DNA from: Bin55 sp965199895
Lineage (GTDB): Bacteria; Pseudomonadota; Gammaproteobacteria; Pseudomonadales; Azotimanducaceae
NCBI GenBank assembly: GCA_965199895.1
Contig: CBDATJ010000015.1
Coordinates: 62,001 to 126,000 of the forward strand
Length of the DNA: 64,000 bases
Reading direction: 5' to 3'
Part shown: positions 9,726-19,004 of the stretch, in pieces
Layout: the number at the start of each line of letters is the position of its first letter
Numbering within the stretch: position 1 is the stretch's first letter
The notes under the pieces: model-generated
The model's input: the letters and a program-made list of their open reading frames with translations, nothing else
Database searches by the model: none
Told to the model about the DNA's origin: nothing
Position numbers and translations under genes: made by a program

Positions 9726-11009
9726 TTATTCCGATTTAGATTGGGTGGATTTCATAGTTGAGGATGGTCGAGATCGTCGTAAATGAACCTGCAATGCACG
9801 AACACTTGAGATCAGAGATTCATTGTCTTCTGGGTTGAAAAATTTGTATTGGTCCAACATCTTGGTCTCATCATGATTTTCAGATTTTGAATTCTTGGTT
9901 GCTCGACCTGATCCCAACGATTTAAGGGAATCCTGAGCCAATCGAGTCAGAGCAGTATAGAAAGAACCAAGATCTTTTCTACGACGTGCATAGTTTGCGG
10001 CGTTGCTGATGTAATCTAGAGCAGATCGTCTGGGTTTTGGAACTTCATAAACGGCCGGAGTCTCACGGATGTTCCAAAGAATGACCCCAAATAGAAACGC
10101 AGTCGCTAGACCAATTAAAGTAGGAAAATAGTTGATCCAAAGCAAGGTCCAAATCGAAGTGAGTGCTTCATGAGGAAGAATCCATACTTGGCGAACCTCT
10201 GGACCGATTTGTTCTAGACTATTTACTTCGTGAACTAAACGCAGAAACAGATAGCCATGATCATAGCAATGGATGTTCCAATTGTTCCAAAGCGATAGGT
10301 CGCTGACGAAATAAACGGTTCCACGTCCTAAATTCAGTTTCGCTAGTGCTTTCTCGTTGTATACTTCGATTGACGATTCGAAGCTGGATCGACTAAAGTC
10401 CATTATCGGGGGAATCACTTCATTCTCGACTCGTCGTAGCTGGGTTTGATCATCTAGTGGTACAGTTATGTTTGAGCCTACACACAGACTGGATTCCATG
10501 AATTCCCGAAATCTATCTTCCGCCCACTCTCGAAACTCTCCGTCTTGAATCATCACCTCGCTGAGTTGAAATATATCCATTTGTTCGCTGTATACTTGAA
10601 GACGGGAAGGGAATAGCCCACGTTCCATGTACTTAGACCGACTTTCGGATTCTCTGTCGTCTTCAACTTTGTATATCAGAGTACCTCCTTGCATCACCCA
10701 ACGGTAGAGTTGATCACTGACTTCTTCACTATTGATCGTTCGGTACGCTCTATCCACAATCACCGTGTCAGTTTCTGGAGGGAAGTTATCACCTGAGAAG
10801 GGATTACGTTTATGAACGGTGTAAGAATAATTTTCCCCTAGAGATTTCAAACCCAGCCAGTCGTCGAGGGCAGCCTCTTGAGTCAATACGGGATACTCTC
10901 TACGTTCGGTTGTAATAAGATACAAGACAATGAGAGACACTACCGCAATGATTACCAATAGGACTATGAGAAAAATCCATATTGGATATCTAGCAAAACG
11001 ACTCTTCAT
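9726..11009 (-). CDS. DUF4350 domain membrane protein of MoxR cluster
   Basis: 427-residue protein. Residues about 9-33 form a membrane anchor (IWIFLIVLLVIIAVVSLIVL), followed by a periplasmic DUF4350-like domain with a GATase-like fold (TVIVDRAYR, MQGGTLIYKVED, RGTVYFVSDLSLWNN), then a second membrane segment near residues 290-315 and a cytoplasmic tail rich in basic residues. Its start overlaps the DUF4129 stop by 20 nt and it ends 2 nt before moxR, so it belongs to that operon. Biochemical role unknown. Confidence 0.8.
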   Translation of the reverse strand: MKSRFARYPIWIFLIVLLVIIAVVSLIVLYLITTERREYPVLTQEAALDDWLGLKSLGENYSYTVHKRNPFSGDNFPPETDTVIVDRAYRTINSEEVSDQLYRWVMQGGTLIYKVEDDRESESRSKYMERGLFPSRLQVYSEQMDIFQLSEVMIQDGEFREWAEDRFREFMESSLCVGSNITVPLDDQTQLRRVENEVIPPIMDFSRSSFESSIEVYNEKALAKLNLGRGTVYFVSDLSLWNNWNIHCYDHGYLFLRLVHEVNSLEQIGPEVRQVWILPHEALTSIWTLLWINYFPTLIGLATAFLFGVILWNIRETPAVYEVPKPRRSALDYISNAANYARRRKDLGSFYTALTRLAQDSLKSLGSGRATKNSKSENHDETKMLDQYKFFNPEDNESLISSVRALQVHLRRSRPSSTMKSTQSKSE

Positions 11010-12405
11010 ATACCTTCACTAGAGTTTGATACTGGCTGGTAGCAAGTTCAGCACTGCCATAAGCGATGTTGAGCCACTCGTTACAAATGAGTCGGAAAGA
11101 CTTTGCCAGTTGAGGCACATTACGTGATACCAACTGCCTACAAGTCGATTCAGTGTGATGGATGTTGATGGGACAATCATGTCCAACGATTAAATGAGTC
11201 AGAGCACCTCGATATAAAAGAGAGATAGCTTCTCTCTGATTACCAGCTTCCCATGCCAGTTGGGATGCACGTACCAAGTTTGGAGGTAGTTGAAAGTCCG
11301 TTGGAGCATCGTCAACTATCTCTGGTTCGACTGTAGTATCAACGGCTTGTGCTTTTCGATCACCTAACAGCTCCCAAATTCTTGACTTGAAGATGATCCA
11401 AAGTACGAGTCCTATCACTGACATCCAAACAAGCACTTGTAACGTAAAGGCAAAGAGATTCATGAGAGGAGATGATGTCCTAGTTCGATTCATCTGATTG
11501 CTTGGTTGTTTAGGAACCCGTGTTGTTTCCATTGCAATCAATTCGTTTTCGGAGATGTCAACCAGTTCTTGCCGAATCTGCAATTGATCTTCATTCTCTT
11601 CTTGGCTGTAAGCTTCTGAGGCAGGAAGGAGAACCATCAGCAAGATTGCAGGTGTTGCTACCCTGGTTACTAGTTGTCTAAATCCAACTTCCAAGTCCCA
11701 CCCCTCCAGTTCGATACGCCTGTTCAAATACAGTGCAAAACCTCCACAGACATAAAAAGGTGCGACGACCCCATAGGCCAAAAAGAACGCAGACAGAGTC
11801 ACGTGTTGTCCGAGATTGGTGTTCACCAACCAGTTCAAGACTTCAAGTATGTTTAAGAAATTAGACGCAGGTGACGTGCCAAAAGTATTGGTAAAGGTGA
11901 TAGCAACGAAAATCAGGAAGACGATGAGAGCGAGTTCCATAAAGAAACAACCCAGGTGGATCAGCAAGTATGAACCCAACATTTTTGGTTTTAGGGTGGT
12001 TCGACGGGCTCGGATTGCTCCCTGACCGACGGGCAATCCTTCAAGAGTAGCTATGGGTGTTAGGAAACTCCTACCCGGGCATAAGCGAAATATTGAATTC
12101 CAAACTAACATATCGGCACTCAACACGCTGGGAGGTAGTTCATGCCACTTTGCACGTTCACCAAATATGACCTTACTCACTACTTTAACCGGTATTCGTT
12201 CATAGAGTGGCTTACAAAACCACAGCAGAAATAGAGGCCAAAAAAGTCCAGGTAGAAACCACGCTCCTATAAAGGTAGGGAGCGCGATGACTAACCAACC
12301 AGCAAACAGATGCCAGAAGTATCTTTGAGCGATTAATGATCCAACATCAATTGCTGCGTAGTGAGTTCGATGCTTTAACTCGACTTCAAGATTTTGAAGG
12401 TGCAT
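10990..12405 (-). CDS. DUF4129 domain membrane protein of MoxR cluster
   Basis: About 471 residues with hydrophobic segments near residues 30-60, 150-175, 200-225 and 325-345. The C-terminal cytoplasmic DUF4129 region includes ASQLAWEAGNQREAISLLYR, a helical repeat-like stretch typical of the family. I start at ATG 12403-12405, which has AGGA 4 nt upstream, rather than the in-frame TTG at 12417. It overlaps the spoIIM-like gene by 20 nt, which suggests coupled translation. Function unknown beyond membership of the MoxR-associated group. Confidence 0.8.
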   Translation of the reverse strand: MHLQNLEVELKHRTHYAAIDVGSLIAQRYFWHLFAGWLVIALPTFIGAWFLPGLFWPLFLLWFCKPLYERIPVKVVSKVIFGERAKWHELPPSVLSADMLVWNSIFRLCPGRSFLTPIATLEGLPVGQGAIRARRTTLKPKMLGSYLLIHLGCFFMELALIVFLIFVAITFTNTFGTSPASNFLNILEVLNWLVNTNLGQHVTLSAFFLAYGVVAPFYVCGGFALYLNRRIELEGWDLEVGFRQLVTRVATPAILLMVLLPASEAYSQEENEDQLQIRQELVDISENELIAMETTRVPKQPSNQMNRTRTSSPLMNLFAFTLQVLVWMSVIGLVLWIIFKSRIWELLGDRKAQAVDTTVEPEIVDDAPTDFQLPPNLVRASQLAWEAGNQREAISLLYRGALTHLIVGHDCPINIHHTESTCRQLVSRNVPQLAKSFRLICNEWLNIAYGSAELATSQYQTLVKVYEESFC

Positions 12406-13360
12406 CTCGTCCTGCAAATACGAAGTACCCTATCACCAGTATCCACAACATCGTCCCGACCACATACCTCAGTATTGGGGGAGTAGAGAGAGGAGACCAG
12501 AAACCTTCAACGAAAGCTGCGATGATGAACATCGTAACCAAGCCCCCAACTAAAACCATCGTATCTCTGATGCCCACACGAATCGAAGTTTTTCTTGACA
12601 ACTCCCCGGGTGCAAAAATGCTCGCAGCAAGCCGGAGTCCTGCTGCTCCAGCTATGACGATTGCGGTGAGTTCAAAGGCACCATGTCCAATCACAAATGG
12701 AAGCAGAGTAGAGCTGTAACCGTTAGTGACCAAGTGGGTCACCACGGCACCGATAGAGATACTGTTAAACAAGAGCATGAACAATGTTCCGATTCCAAGT
12801 ACAAGTCCAGCAACAAAAATAAACAGTCCAATACTAGTATTGTTGAAGAGATAGAACCCAAACATTGCCAGGTTGGTTTCTGCATCACGATTACCTGGCT
12901 GTTGGTTTTCAGGGTGATACATTTCTTCAATCTCCGCTATTTGAATGGGTGTCAAGATGTGGTAAACGAATTCCTCATCTTGAACGATGTTGACTCCTAC
13001 TATGACCCCTGGGATGACGAATGTCAGCATAGAGAGTAAGACATACCGATACTGTCTTCGAACCTGACTAGGGAAAGAAAATTTGAAAAAGTGAAGTACC
13101 TTCCTAAGCACATCTAACCGTTTGATGTAAACAAAGTTGTGTCCTTGCAATGTCAGTTGATTTAGTCTTTCAACCAGACTGCTGCTGTAATAGCGAGATC
13201 TTGCAATACTGAGATCATGAGCTATTGAGCGATAGAGATTGACGAACTCTTCTGCAGTCAACGAAGTGTCATTTTTTCCGATTCGTTCGTAAGATTCGAT
13301 CACCTTCTCGTATTTATCCCAGGTATCCAATCTACGGTTAACAAATTGTTCTTCTTTCAC
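12386..13360 (-). CDS. Stage II sporulation protein M-like (SpoIIM) membrane protein
   Basis: 324-residue SpoIIM/DUF95 family protein. A helical N-terminal region (YRSIAHDLSIARSRYYSS, LNQLTLQGHNFVY) precedes several membrane segments (about residues 110-130, 170-205, 220-250, 270-320). In Bacillus the family acts in engulfment; in Gram-negatives without sporulation it accompanies MoxR clusters with no defined job. GTG start overlaps the RDD stop (GTGA). Fourth gene from the promoter-distal end of the cluster. Confidence 0.85.
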   Translation of the reverse strand: MKEEQFVNRRLDTWDKYEKVIESYERIGKNDTSLTAEEFVNLYRSIAHDLSIARSRYYSSSLVERLNQLTLQGHNFVYIKRLDVLRKVLHFFKFSFPSQVRRQYRYVLLSMLTFVIPGVIVGVNIVQDEEFVYHILTPIQIAEIEEMYHPENQQPGNRDAETNLAMFGFYLFNNTSIGLFIFVAGLVLGIGTLFMLLFNSISIGAVVTHLVTNGYSSTLLPFVIGHGAFELTAIVIAGAAGLRLAASIFAPGELSRKTSIRVGIRDTMVLVGGLVTMFIIAAFVEGFWSPLSTPPILRYVVGTMLWILVIGYFVFAGRDAPSKS

Positions 13361-14172
13361 GATCTACCTCTTATATCATTGGCATATTCGAGACATCGTT
13401 GTACTGCACTCTCACCACGTAGATGGTGGAGAGGCTCAAATATCTCAGCAATTTCGATTTGTCTATGAGTAGATAATTTTGGGTGTCGGGTCTGAAATTC
13501 TAGGATCAAATTTTCTTCATGAGGAGTCAGCGTGAAAGGTAGGGTACTGCGTTCCATCGTACCCTCCAACTCCTTAGTGGTTGCATCAATTGAATAGATC
13601 ACCAATGTGTCACCAATGTGGTCTCCAATTCTGCGAAATTCTTTAGATCCGAGAATAAACAATGCACCAGGTAATCCAAATCCTAAACCTATGCCTAGAA
13701 ACATTTGTCCGATGATGGGTAGACTATCCAGAATTCTGAACAGATTACGCAAGACGCTAGCTTGAAACTTGATTGCGGTTCCATCAGCATTGACGGCTTT
13801 GGTGCCTGCTAAGGCTCTTCCCGGTGTCGCTCCATCATTAAAGAGTTCAAAGATAACTCCGTAAAACCAATTGATGACGAACCAGCTAATTAAAAATATT
13901 GCTATTTGGAGATCTTGAGATTGAGGTAGAGTGACACCCAGTCCGAGAGACAGAGCAAACAATAACACAATTTTTACGATTTCATCGACGACAAATGCAA
14001 GACCTCGAGCCATAAATCCAGCAGGCCGCAGAGCAAGGACCGCTCCATCGGGAGACTCCACAGAAATTTGGCTGTCTAGAGTCTGCGAACGCTCAATGTC
14101 AGTGAGTGAAAATCGCTTGCCTTCAAGGTCTTCTGTACTTAAGAGAGCAGCCGACTTAGGGGTATAGCTCAT
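13357..14172 (-). CDS. RDD family membrane protein (second)
   Basis: 271-residue protein: a soluble N-terminus, then RDD membrane region GFMARGLAFVVDEIVKIVLL with the characteristic Arg and Asp residues, a pair of further segments, and PGRALAGTKAVNADGT. The C-terminal 70 residues are a soluble helical extension not present in the first RDD protein. ATG overlaps the acyltransferase stop (ATGA) and its own stop overlaps the SpoIIM-like start, so it links the acyltransferase gene to the MoxR cluster. Confidence 0.85.
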   Translation of the reverse strand: MSYTPKSAALLSTEDLEGKRFSLTDIERSQTLDSQISVESPDGAVLALRPAGFMARGLAFVVDEIVKIVLLFALSLGLGVTLPQSQDLQIAIFLISWFVINWFYGVIFELFNDGATPGRALAGTKAVNADGTAIKFQASVLRNLFRILDSLPIIGQMFLGIGLGFGLPGALFILGSKEFRRIGDHIGDTLVIYSIDATTKELEGTMERSTLPFTLTPHEENLILEFQTRHPKLSTHRQIEIAEIFEPLHHLRGESAVQRCLEYANDIRGRS

Positions 14173-15422
14173 CTAATTGCGTTTGTGAGAGATGAATTTA
14201 GTTTGGATTCAATCACTCTTCCACTCACTTTAACAGGTTCGACAGCGGGTGTGTGATCTGCTTTGAGTGGCGAATGTAGTTCGAGAATCTCTTGGTCCCG
14301 CTTGACGTATGTCTTTTCTTCACTCAGGAACTGTGCCACTGCGTTCCGAAACTCTGGGTCAACGATGTAGTGGACCGAATAGGTTTGTTCCGCGGTGTAC
14401 CCGCGAGGTAGTTTGTGGATCCCTTGAGCACCGCCTTCTGCAGCGCTCAAACAGTGCGATATGGCGTACTCTATCGCTTGGTAGTAGCACATTTCAAAGT
14501 GCAGAAATCGGTGGTGTTCGGAACACCCCCAGTTGCGTCCAAAGATCGTGTCGCCACCGAGAAAATGTAGTGCACCAGCAATGTACTCGTTACCTCTTTT
14601 ACACAACATCAACACGATGCGCTCGGACATCGATTGGGACACCAAGCTGAAGAATAATCGATTGAGATAAGGGTGTCCCCATTTGCGTTCACTGGTTCTC
14701 ACATAGAACTCGAAAAACGCATCCCAATGGTGCTCTTGCAGATCTTTACCTGATAACCATTCAATCTCTAGACCAGCATGGCGAATCTCACGCCGTTCTC
14801 GGCGGATGGTTTTCCGTCTTTTTGACGACAAGTGAGCCAAAAAGTCTTCATAGGAGCCGTAGCCAAAATTCTTCCAGTGAAATTGAGTGTCCATTCGTTG
14901 TAGGTAGGTCTTCTCGCTAGCGAGTTGCCACTGTTTTTGGCTTAAGAAGGTGATGTGAGAGGAACTGAGCGCTAAGTTGTGACAAAGTTGAGAAATGGCA
15001 TCCAACAACTGTCTCTCGACATCAACACTGTGTGGGTGGTTACCAGCCAATAGCCTTGGTCCAGTGACCGGGGTGAACGGCACGCTAATTTGCATCTTTG
15101 GGTAATACTGACCACCGGCTTGATACCATGCGCTTGCCCAAGCAGCATCAAATACAAACTCACCCTGGGAGTTTCCCTTTAGATAAGTTGGCACCAAACC
15201 CAATGTTGCTCCGTTCTGTTTGAGTTGGATATGCATAGGTTGCCAACCAGTGTCTGCGGTAACGCATTCACTTTCTTCGAGAGCAGCTAGAAAGTGGTGA
15301 TCTACGAACGGGTTGTAGGATTTACCTGGTGGATTGGCAAGCGAGTTCCAAACCTCAGAATTAATCTCATTTATCGATGGATGAGTCGATATTTCCACTG
15401 ATTGTTGTTCGTCGAAGTTCAA
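14169..15422 (-). CDS. GNAT/FemAB-like acyltransferase, COG3146 (DUF482) family
   Basis: 417-residue cytoplasmic protein of the DUF482/peptidogalycan family, related to FemABX and GNAT acyltransferases. Recognised by FVDHHFLAALEES, GLVPTYLKGNSQGEFVFD, PFTPVTGPRLL, LSSKRRKTIRRERREI and GGAQGIHKLPRGYTAEQTYS. The substrate is not known; an amino or acyl group transfer is inferred from the fold. TTG start at 15420-15422; no better start is in frame. It overlaps the downstream RDD gene by 4 nt and lies 64 nt after the ABC permease. Confidence 0.85.
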   Translation of the reverse strand: MNFDEQQSVEISTHPSINEINSEVWNSLANPPGKSYNPFVDHHFLAALEESECVTADTGWQPMHIQLKQNGATLGLVPTYLKGNSQGEFVFDAAWASAWYQAGGQYYPKMQISVPFTPVTGPRLLAGNHPHSVDVERQLLDAISQLCHNLALSSSHITFLSQKQWQLASEKTYLQRMDTQFHWKNFGYGSYEDFLAHLSSKRRKTIRRERREIRHAGLEIEWLSGKDLQEHHWDAFFEFYVRTSERKWGHPYLNRLFFSLVSQSMSERIVLMLCKRGNEYIAGALHFLGGDTIFGRNWGCSEHHRFLHFEMCYYQAIEYAISHCLSAAEGGAQGIHKLPRGYTAEQTYSVHYIVDPEFRNAVAQFLSEEKTYVKRDQEILELHSPLKADHTPAVEPVKVSGRVIESKLNSSLTNAIR

Positions 15423-15486
15423 TGTAGATCCGTGGATCGTAGTAATGGATTGCTGAACTCTATGGTCTGAGACTAGCTACACGAGG

Positions 15487-16281
15487 TTAACCATAAGTCT
15501 TTCCTTCGTCTCTGCCAAAGAGATAGAGTGCAATGATAAGAAACACCATGGTATACCCGACAGTTACTGAAATGTGTAGAAAGAGGGATTGACCCAACGA
15601 TGCATTGATAGTCTTTAGAGCTATCTGTGTTGTGTGGAAAGATGGAATACCATAGCACAGTTGTTGCAAGAGTGTTCCGTAATTATCGATAGGGATGAGT
15701 ACTCCACTAAACGCCAACAGTGGCAGGTAGATGATGTTTACCAAGGCATGAGCGGAGTTAGGGCCAACCAAATACCCCAAAACGAGTCCTAGTGAGCAGA
15801 ACGGGAGAGTGGACACCGAAATCACCAATACGATAAGGCAGCCCCTGGTAATCGATATCTCCGCAGAACCTACAGTCCACGCTAGCATGAGGATGATCAA
15901 AGTGATCCATGCAGAGAACATCACGGACATTACCCCCTTACCGAGAAAGTACACCAACACGGGCATGGGGCTTACTCGTTTCAGCAGCAGCCATCCTTGA
16001 CCTCGTTCTGTTGCAACATAGACCCCAAACCCAAACAGTCCCGTACCCATTACTCCGATAGACGCTGCAGTGACAGTCCAATAAGTTGCGGGTTCCGCAT
16101 CTGAACCAGACCACCTAACCAATAAACCCATCACAACATAGATCATGATGGGAAGTGCGAGTAGGGAGGTAGTAAACGCTGGGGTCCGCAAACACTTTAG
16201 AAACTCCATTACCGATTCAAGGTACAAAATTCGCAAGAATCGAATGCAACCTTGGAGCACACTGGGGTTAGGAGCAGACAC
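15487..16281 (-). CDS. ABC-2 type exporter permease
   Basis: 264 residues with six predicted membrane segments (about residues 33-55, 64-86, 105-135, 142-168, 177-197, 230-255), the layout of ABC-2 permeases. LKRVSPMPVLVYFLGK is the usual cytoplasmic loop. The GTG start shares its G with the TAG stop of the ATPase gene, so the pair forms one transporter. Substrate unknown; such two-gene exporters often confer drug or lipid export. Confidence 0.88.
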   Translation of the reverse strand: MSAPNPSVLQGCIRFLRILYLESVMEFLKCLRTPAFTTSLLALPIMIYVVMGLLVRWSGSDAEPATYWTVTAASIGVMGTGLFGFGVYVATERGQGWLLLKRVSPMPVLVYFLGKGVMSVMFSAWITLIILMLAWTVGSAEISITRGCLIVLVISVSTLPFCSLGLVLGYLVGPNSAHALVNIIYLPLLAFSGVLIPIDNYGTLLQQLCYGIPSFHTTQIALKTINASLGQSLFLHISVTVGYTMVFLIIALYLFGRDEGKTYG

Positions 16282-17171
16282 TAATCGGACTCCTTGACCA
16301 TGTGAAGATAAGCGTCTTCCAATGAAGCTGGTTTTACTTCAAGATCTTTTACACTTTCGGCAAATTGAAACAAGTATTTCAAGATTACTTCTGCTTCGTT
16401 AGTAAAGATTTGGACGTAATCATCGGTGTGTTCGATTCTCTTGATTGCAGGTAATTGATTTAGCTTTTCTGGATCCATTGATGTTCGAGCAGAGATTTCT
16501 TTACTTCCGATGAGTGCTTTGATTTGTTTAGGAGAGGAATCAACAATCAGTTGACCATGGTGAAGTATCATGATTCGATCCGCGAGTCGTTCTGCTTCTT
16601 CCAAGTTGTGGGTGGCAAGCAAAATGGTGCGACCAGAATCGGAAAGTTTGGAAATTTCTGTCCACATATTGCGACGTGCTTCAATATCCAGAGCAGTGGT
16701 TGGTTCATCTAAGAACAGGAGATCTGGATTTCCACAAATCGCAAGCGCAAAACCCAATCGTTGTAGCTGTCCTGTACTCAGTGTCCCGGATTGCCGGTTT
16801 TCGAGCGATTGAAGTCCGGATCGTTCTATGGCTTCACCGAGCCCCATCGCATTGGGGTAGTAACTCTGAAAGGAACGAATGTGTTCATTGACCTTGAGGG
16901 TCGGAGGGATACCAGAGTTTTGCAGTAGTGTGCCTGTTCTGATGCGAGTTCGATGAGCACTAGGAGATTCACCAAAGATGGAAATTGAACCCGAAGAGGG
17001 CTTGATAGCCCCTACCAATAGATTTAGGAGTGTAGTTTTGCCTGCACCATTGGGACCGAGCAGTATGGTTGTTGAACCGCCTTTCAGTTCTAGTGAGACA
17101 TTGTCAAGTGCGGTAGTTGTTCCATAGAACTTGGATACGTTGGAAACTTCGACAGCTAGAGATTCAGTCAG
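16281..17171 (-). CDS. ABC transporter ATPase subunit with probable CTG start
   Basis: About 296 residues. Walker A GPNGAGKTT, signature LSTGQLQRLGFAL, Walker B LLFLDEPTTALD and the switch-His region ATHNLEEAE are all present, so it should hydrolyse ATP for the permease encoded next to it. The first in-frame canonical start is a TTG at 17016-17018 after Walker A, which would make a dead protein. Upstream to the in-frame TAG (in the gap after tRNA-Pro) there is no ATG, GTG or TTG. CTG at 17169-17171, 8 nt after AGGA, gives the normal N-terminus (TESLAVEVSNVSKFYG). I therefore annotate the CTG start. Confidence 0.85.
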   Translation of the reverse strand: MTESLAVEVSNVSKFYGTTTALDNVSLELKGGSTTILLGPNGAGKTTLLNLLVGAIKPSSGSISIFGESPSAHRTRIRTGTLLQNSGIPPTLKVNEHIRSFQSYYPNAMGLGEAIERSGLQSLENRQSGTLSTGQLQRLGFALAICGNPDLLFLDEPTTALDIEARRNMWTEISKLSDSGRTILLATHNLEEAERLADRIMILHHGQLIVDSSPKQIKALIGSKEISARTSMDPEKLNQLPAIKRIEHTDDYVQIFTNEAEVILKYLFQFAESVKDLEVKPASLEDAYLHMVKESD

Positions 17172-17183
17172 AGAACGGTTCCT
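17169..17183 (-). promoter_or_regulatory. Shine-Dalgarno and putative CTG start of ABC ATPase
   Basis: AGGA (17180-17183, minus strand) is followed by 8 nt and CTG (17169-17171). No canonical start codon lies between the in-frame TAG and Walker A. Confidence 0.55.
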
Positions 17184-17235
17184 AGCTAGATTAAAGGACT
17201 CAAAGACATACGACCAATGTGTCTACAGAGACGAA

Positions 17236-17312
17236 TGGTCGGAGTGGCCGGATTTGAACCGGCGGCCCCTGCCTCCCGAAGGCAGTGCTCTACCAAGCTG
17301 AGCTACACTCCG
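17236..17312 (-). tRNA. tRNA-Pro (CGG)
   Basis: Minus-strand cloverleaf of 77 nt. The acceptor stem CGGAGTG pairs with CACTCCG, followed by discriminator A and encoded CCA (17236-17239). The D arm has AGCTCAGCTTGGTAGAGC, the anticodon stem is CTGCC/GGCAG with loop TTCGGGA and anticodon CGG, and the T arm contains GGTTCAAATCC. It lies between ispB and the ABC ATPase gene on the same strand, about 30 nt after the ispB stop. Confidence 0.97.
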
Positions 17313-17341
17313 AGTTCACCCAATGGTTCCTCATTCCCAGT

Positions 17342-18397
17342 CTATCGAGATCGAGACATCGCAGCGACAGCAAGTGATTCCAGCCCAGAACAGAATTTTG
17401 ATTGGTCTAATGCTTGCAGTGAATTAATGGCTTGATGTGTGTGTTTCTGTGCTAAATTTCTACAGTAATTCAGTGCACCAGAGTTTCTTACTACGTCCAT
17501 AATTTTTGAGAGCTGCTGTGTCGTACGATTTTGGATAGCAGAACGGATTAAATCAACGTCAGATTTGCTTCCGTTATTGATGGTGTAGATGAGTGGCAGT
17601 GTCGGTTTACCTTCGGCAAGATCATTACCCACGTTCTTTCCCATGGTGTCGCGATCACCTGTGAAGTCTAACACATCATCAATTAACTGAAACGACATAC
17701 CAATGTGGTATCCGTAATGTTTGAGAGCTTCAGTGTGAGAGGGTTCCGCATCTGCGAGGATTGCACCGCACTCAGCTGCAGCCTGGAATAGCATCGCAGT
17801 CTTGTTCTTTATGACCTCTAAATAGTCGGGTTCACTTAAATCGGCATTGCACACATTCTGTAACTGCATGACTTCACCTTCAGCAATGCAATTGGTAGCA
17901 TCACTAATGACCGCCATTTGCTCAATGGATCGAATTTGAACCATGAGTTGAAATGATCGGGAGTAGAGGAAATCCCCCACCAAGATACTGGCTGAATTAC
18001 TCCAAATCGTATTCACTGTATGCTTTCCTCGACGTAGAGCTGAACAATCTACCACGTCATCGTGAAGCAAAGTAGCGGTGTGAAGAAACTCGATCAAAAC
18101 AGCCAACTTTAGGTGGTTGAATCCGCTGTAGTTGCATGCGCGAGATGCGAGAAGAACGACCAAAGGCCTGATTCTTTTGCCACCCGCTCCGACAATATAG
18201 CGTGCTACTTCGACTACCAAAGGGACGTTTGAATGAAGCTCGCTTTGGATCAGTCTATTGACCTGTTCAAAGTCATCGGACACCAATGCACGAACCTGAT
18301 CCATGTTTGACTCGATCAATAGCTTAGCAAGATTTCCGGGTGGGATTGGGTTGGTCTTAGTCAGTGCGAGATTTCCCAAGGGTGGTTGAATTGACAT
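17342..18397 (-). CDS. ispB: Polyprenyl diphosphate synthase (octaprenyl type)
   Basis: All-trans prenyltransferase of about 351 residues that builds the quinone side chain. The first aspartate-rich motif is LLHDDVVD and the second is LIDDVLDFTGD; GGKRIRPLVVLLA is the substrate-binding stretch. I use ATG 18395-18397; a GTG at 18409 is in frame 12 nt upstream. It diverges from rplU-rpmA-obgE, the usual gammaproteobacterial arrangement for ispB. Confidence 0.93.
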   Translation of the reverse strand: MSIQPPLGNLALTKTNPIPPGNLAKLLIESNMDQVRALVSDDFEQVNRLIQSELHSNVPLVVEVARYIVGAGGKRIRPLVVLLASRACNYSGFNHLKLAVLIEFLHTATLLHDDVVDCSALRRGKHTVNTIWSNSASILVGDFLYSRSFQLMVQIRSIEQMAVISDATNCIAEGEVMQLQNVCNADLSEPDYLEVIKNKTAMLFQAAAECGAILADAEPSHTEALKHYGYHIGMSFQLIDDVLDFTGDRDTMGKNVGNDLAEGKPTLPLIYTINNGSKSDVDLIRSAIQNRTTQQLSKIMDVVRNSGALNYCRNLAQKHTHQAINSLQALDQSKFCSGLESLAVAAMSRSR

Positions 18398-18671
18398 GTG
18401 AGGGAGCACAGATGGAACTGTAACTTGAGAATTTTAGCCTTCTAGGAAATTCTGGATCGTTTTTGGTTTTCGGCTACGGGGTTAGGATGGACAAGGTTCA
18501 TAGATGAACCCGATTGAATCAAGCTACTCGCGAGTTATTACAGTCAGATTGGGTGTGGTGTGCAATCGTTATTGAGTAAAATAGCCGCTTCAAATTTAGG
18601 CTAAACCCAAGTTATACCGAGCCAGTTCTTCTTGTTAGCTGTTGCTCGGAATCATAATAAGGAATGATCTC

Positions 18672-19004
18672 ATGTACGCAGTTTTTGAAAGCGGTGGAAA
18701 ACAACACCGTGCAGAGACAGGTGAGCGTCTAGTACTCGAACGTCTCAAAGCAGATGAAGGGGCGGACATTTCATTTGACAACGTCTTGATGGTTGATGTC
18801 GACGGTGAGTTAACAGTTGGTACGCCCTATATACCCAACTCCAAGGTTCACGCACGAGTCATCAGCCATAGTAGACAACCCAAAATTAGAGTGATCAAAT
18901 TCAAGCGTCGAAAGAATTATCTGAGACGACAAGGGCACCGACAACTTTCGACGATCGTAGAGATCACCTCCATCTCCAACGAGGAGAAAAACAATGGCAC
19001 ATAA
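18672..19004 (+). CDS. rplU: 50S ribosomal protein L21
   Basis: 110-residue large-subunit protein that binds 23S rRNA. It begins MYAVFESGGKQHR, the usual L21 start, and ends with the basic KFKRRKNYLRRQGHRQ segment. ATG 18672 is chosen over an in-frame TTG 30 nt upstream because AAGGA precedes it at good spacing and the family starts here. Overlaps rpmA by 11 nt. Confidence 0.97.
   Translation: MYAVFESGGKQHRAETGERLVLERLKADEGADISFDNVLMVDVDGELTVGTPYIPNSKVHARVISHSRQPKIRVIKFKRRKNYLRRQGHRQLSTIVEITSISNEEKNNGT

Noticed and set aside
18540..18600. TAAAAT near 18576 as a -10 box for rplU
   Set aside because: No -35 hexamer at a proper distance; the best match is 22 nt away.
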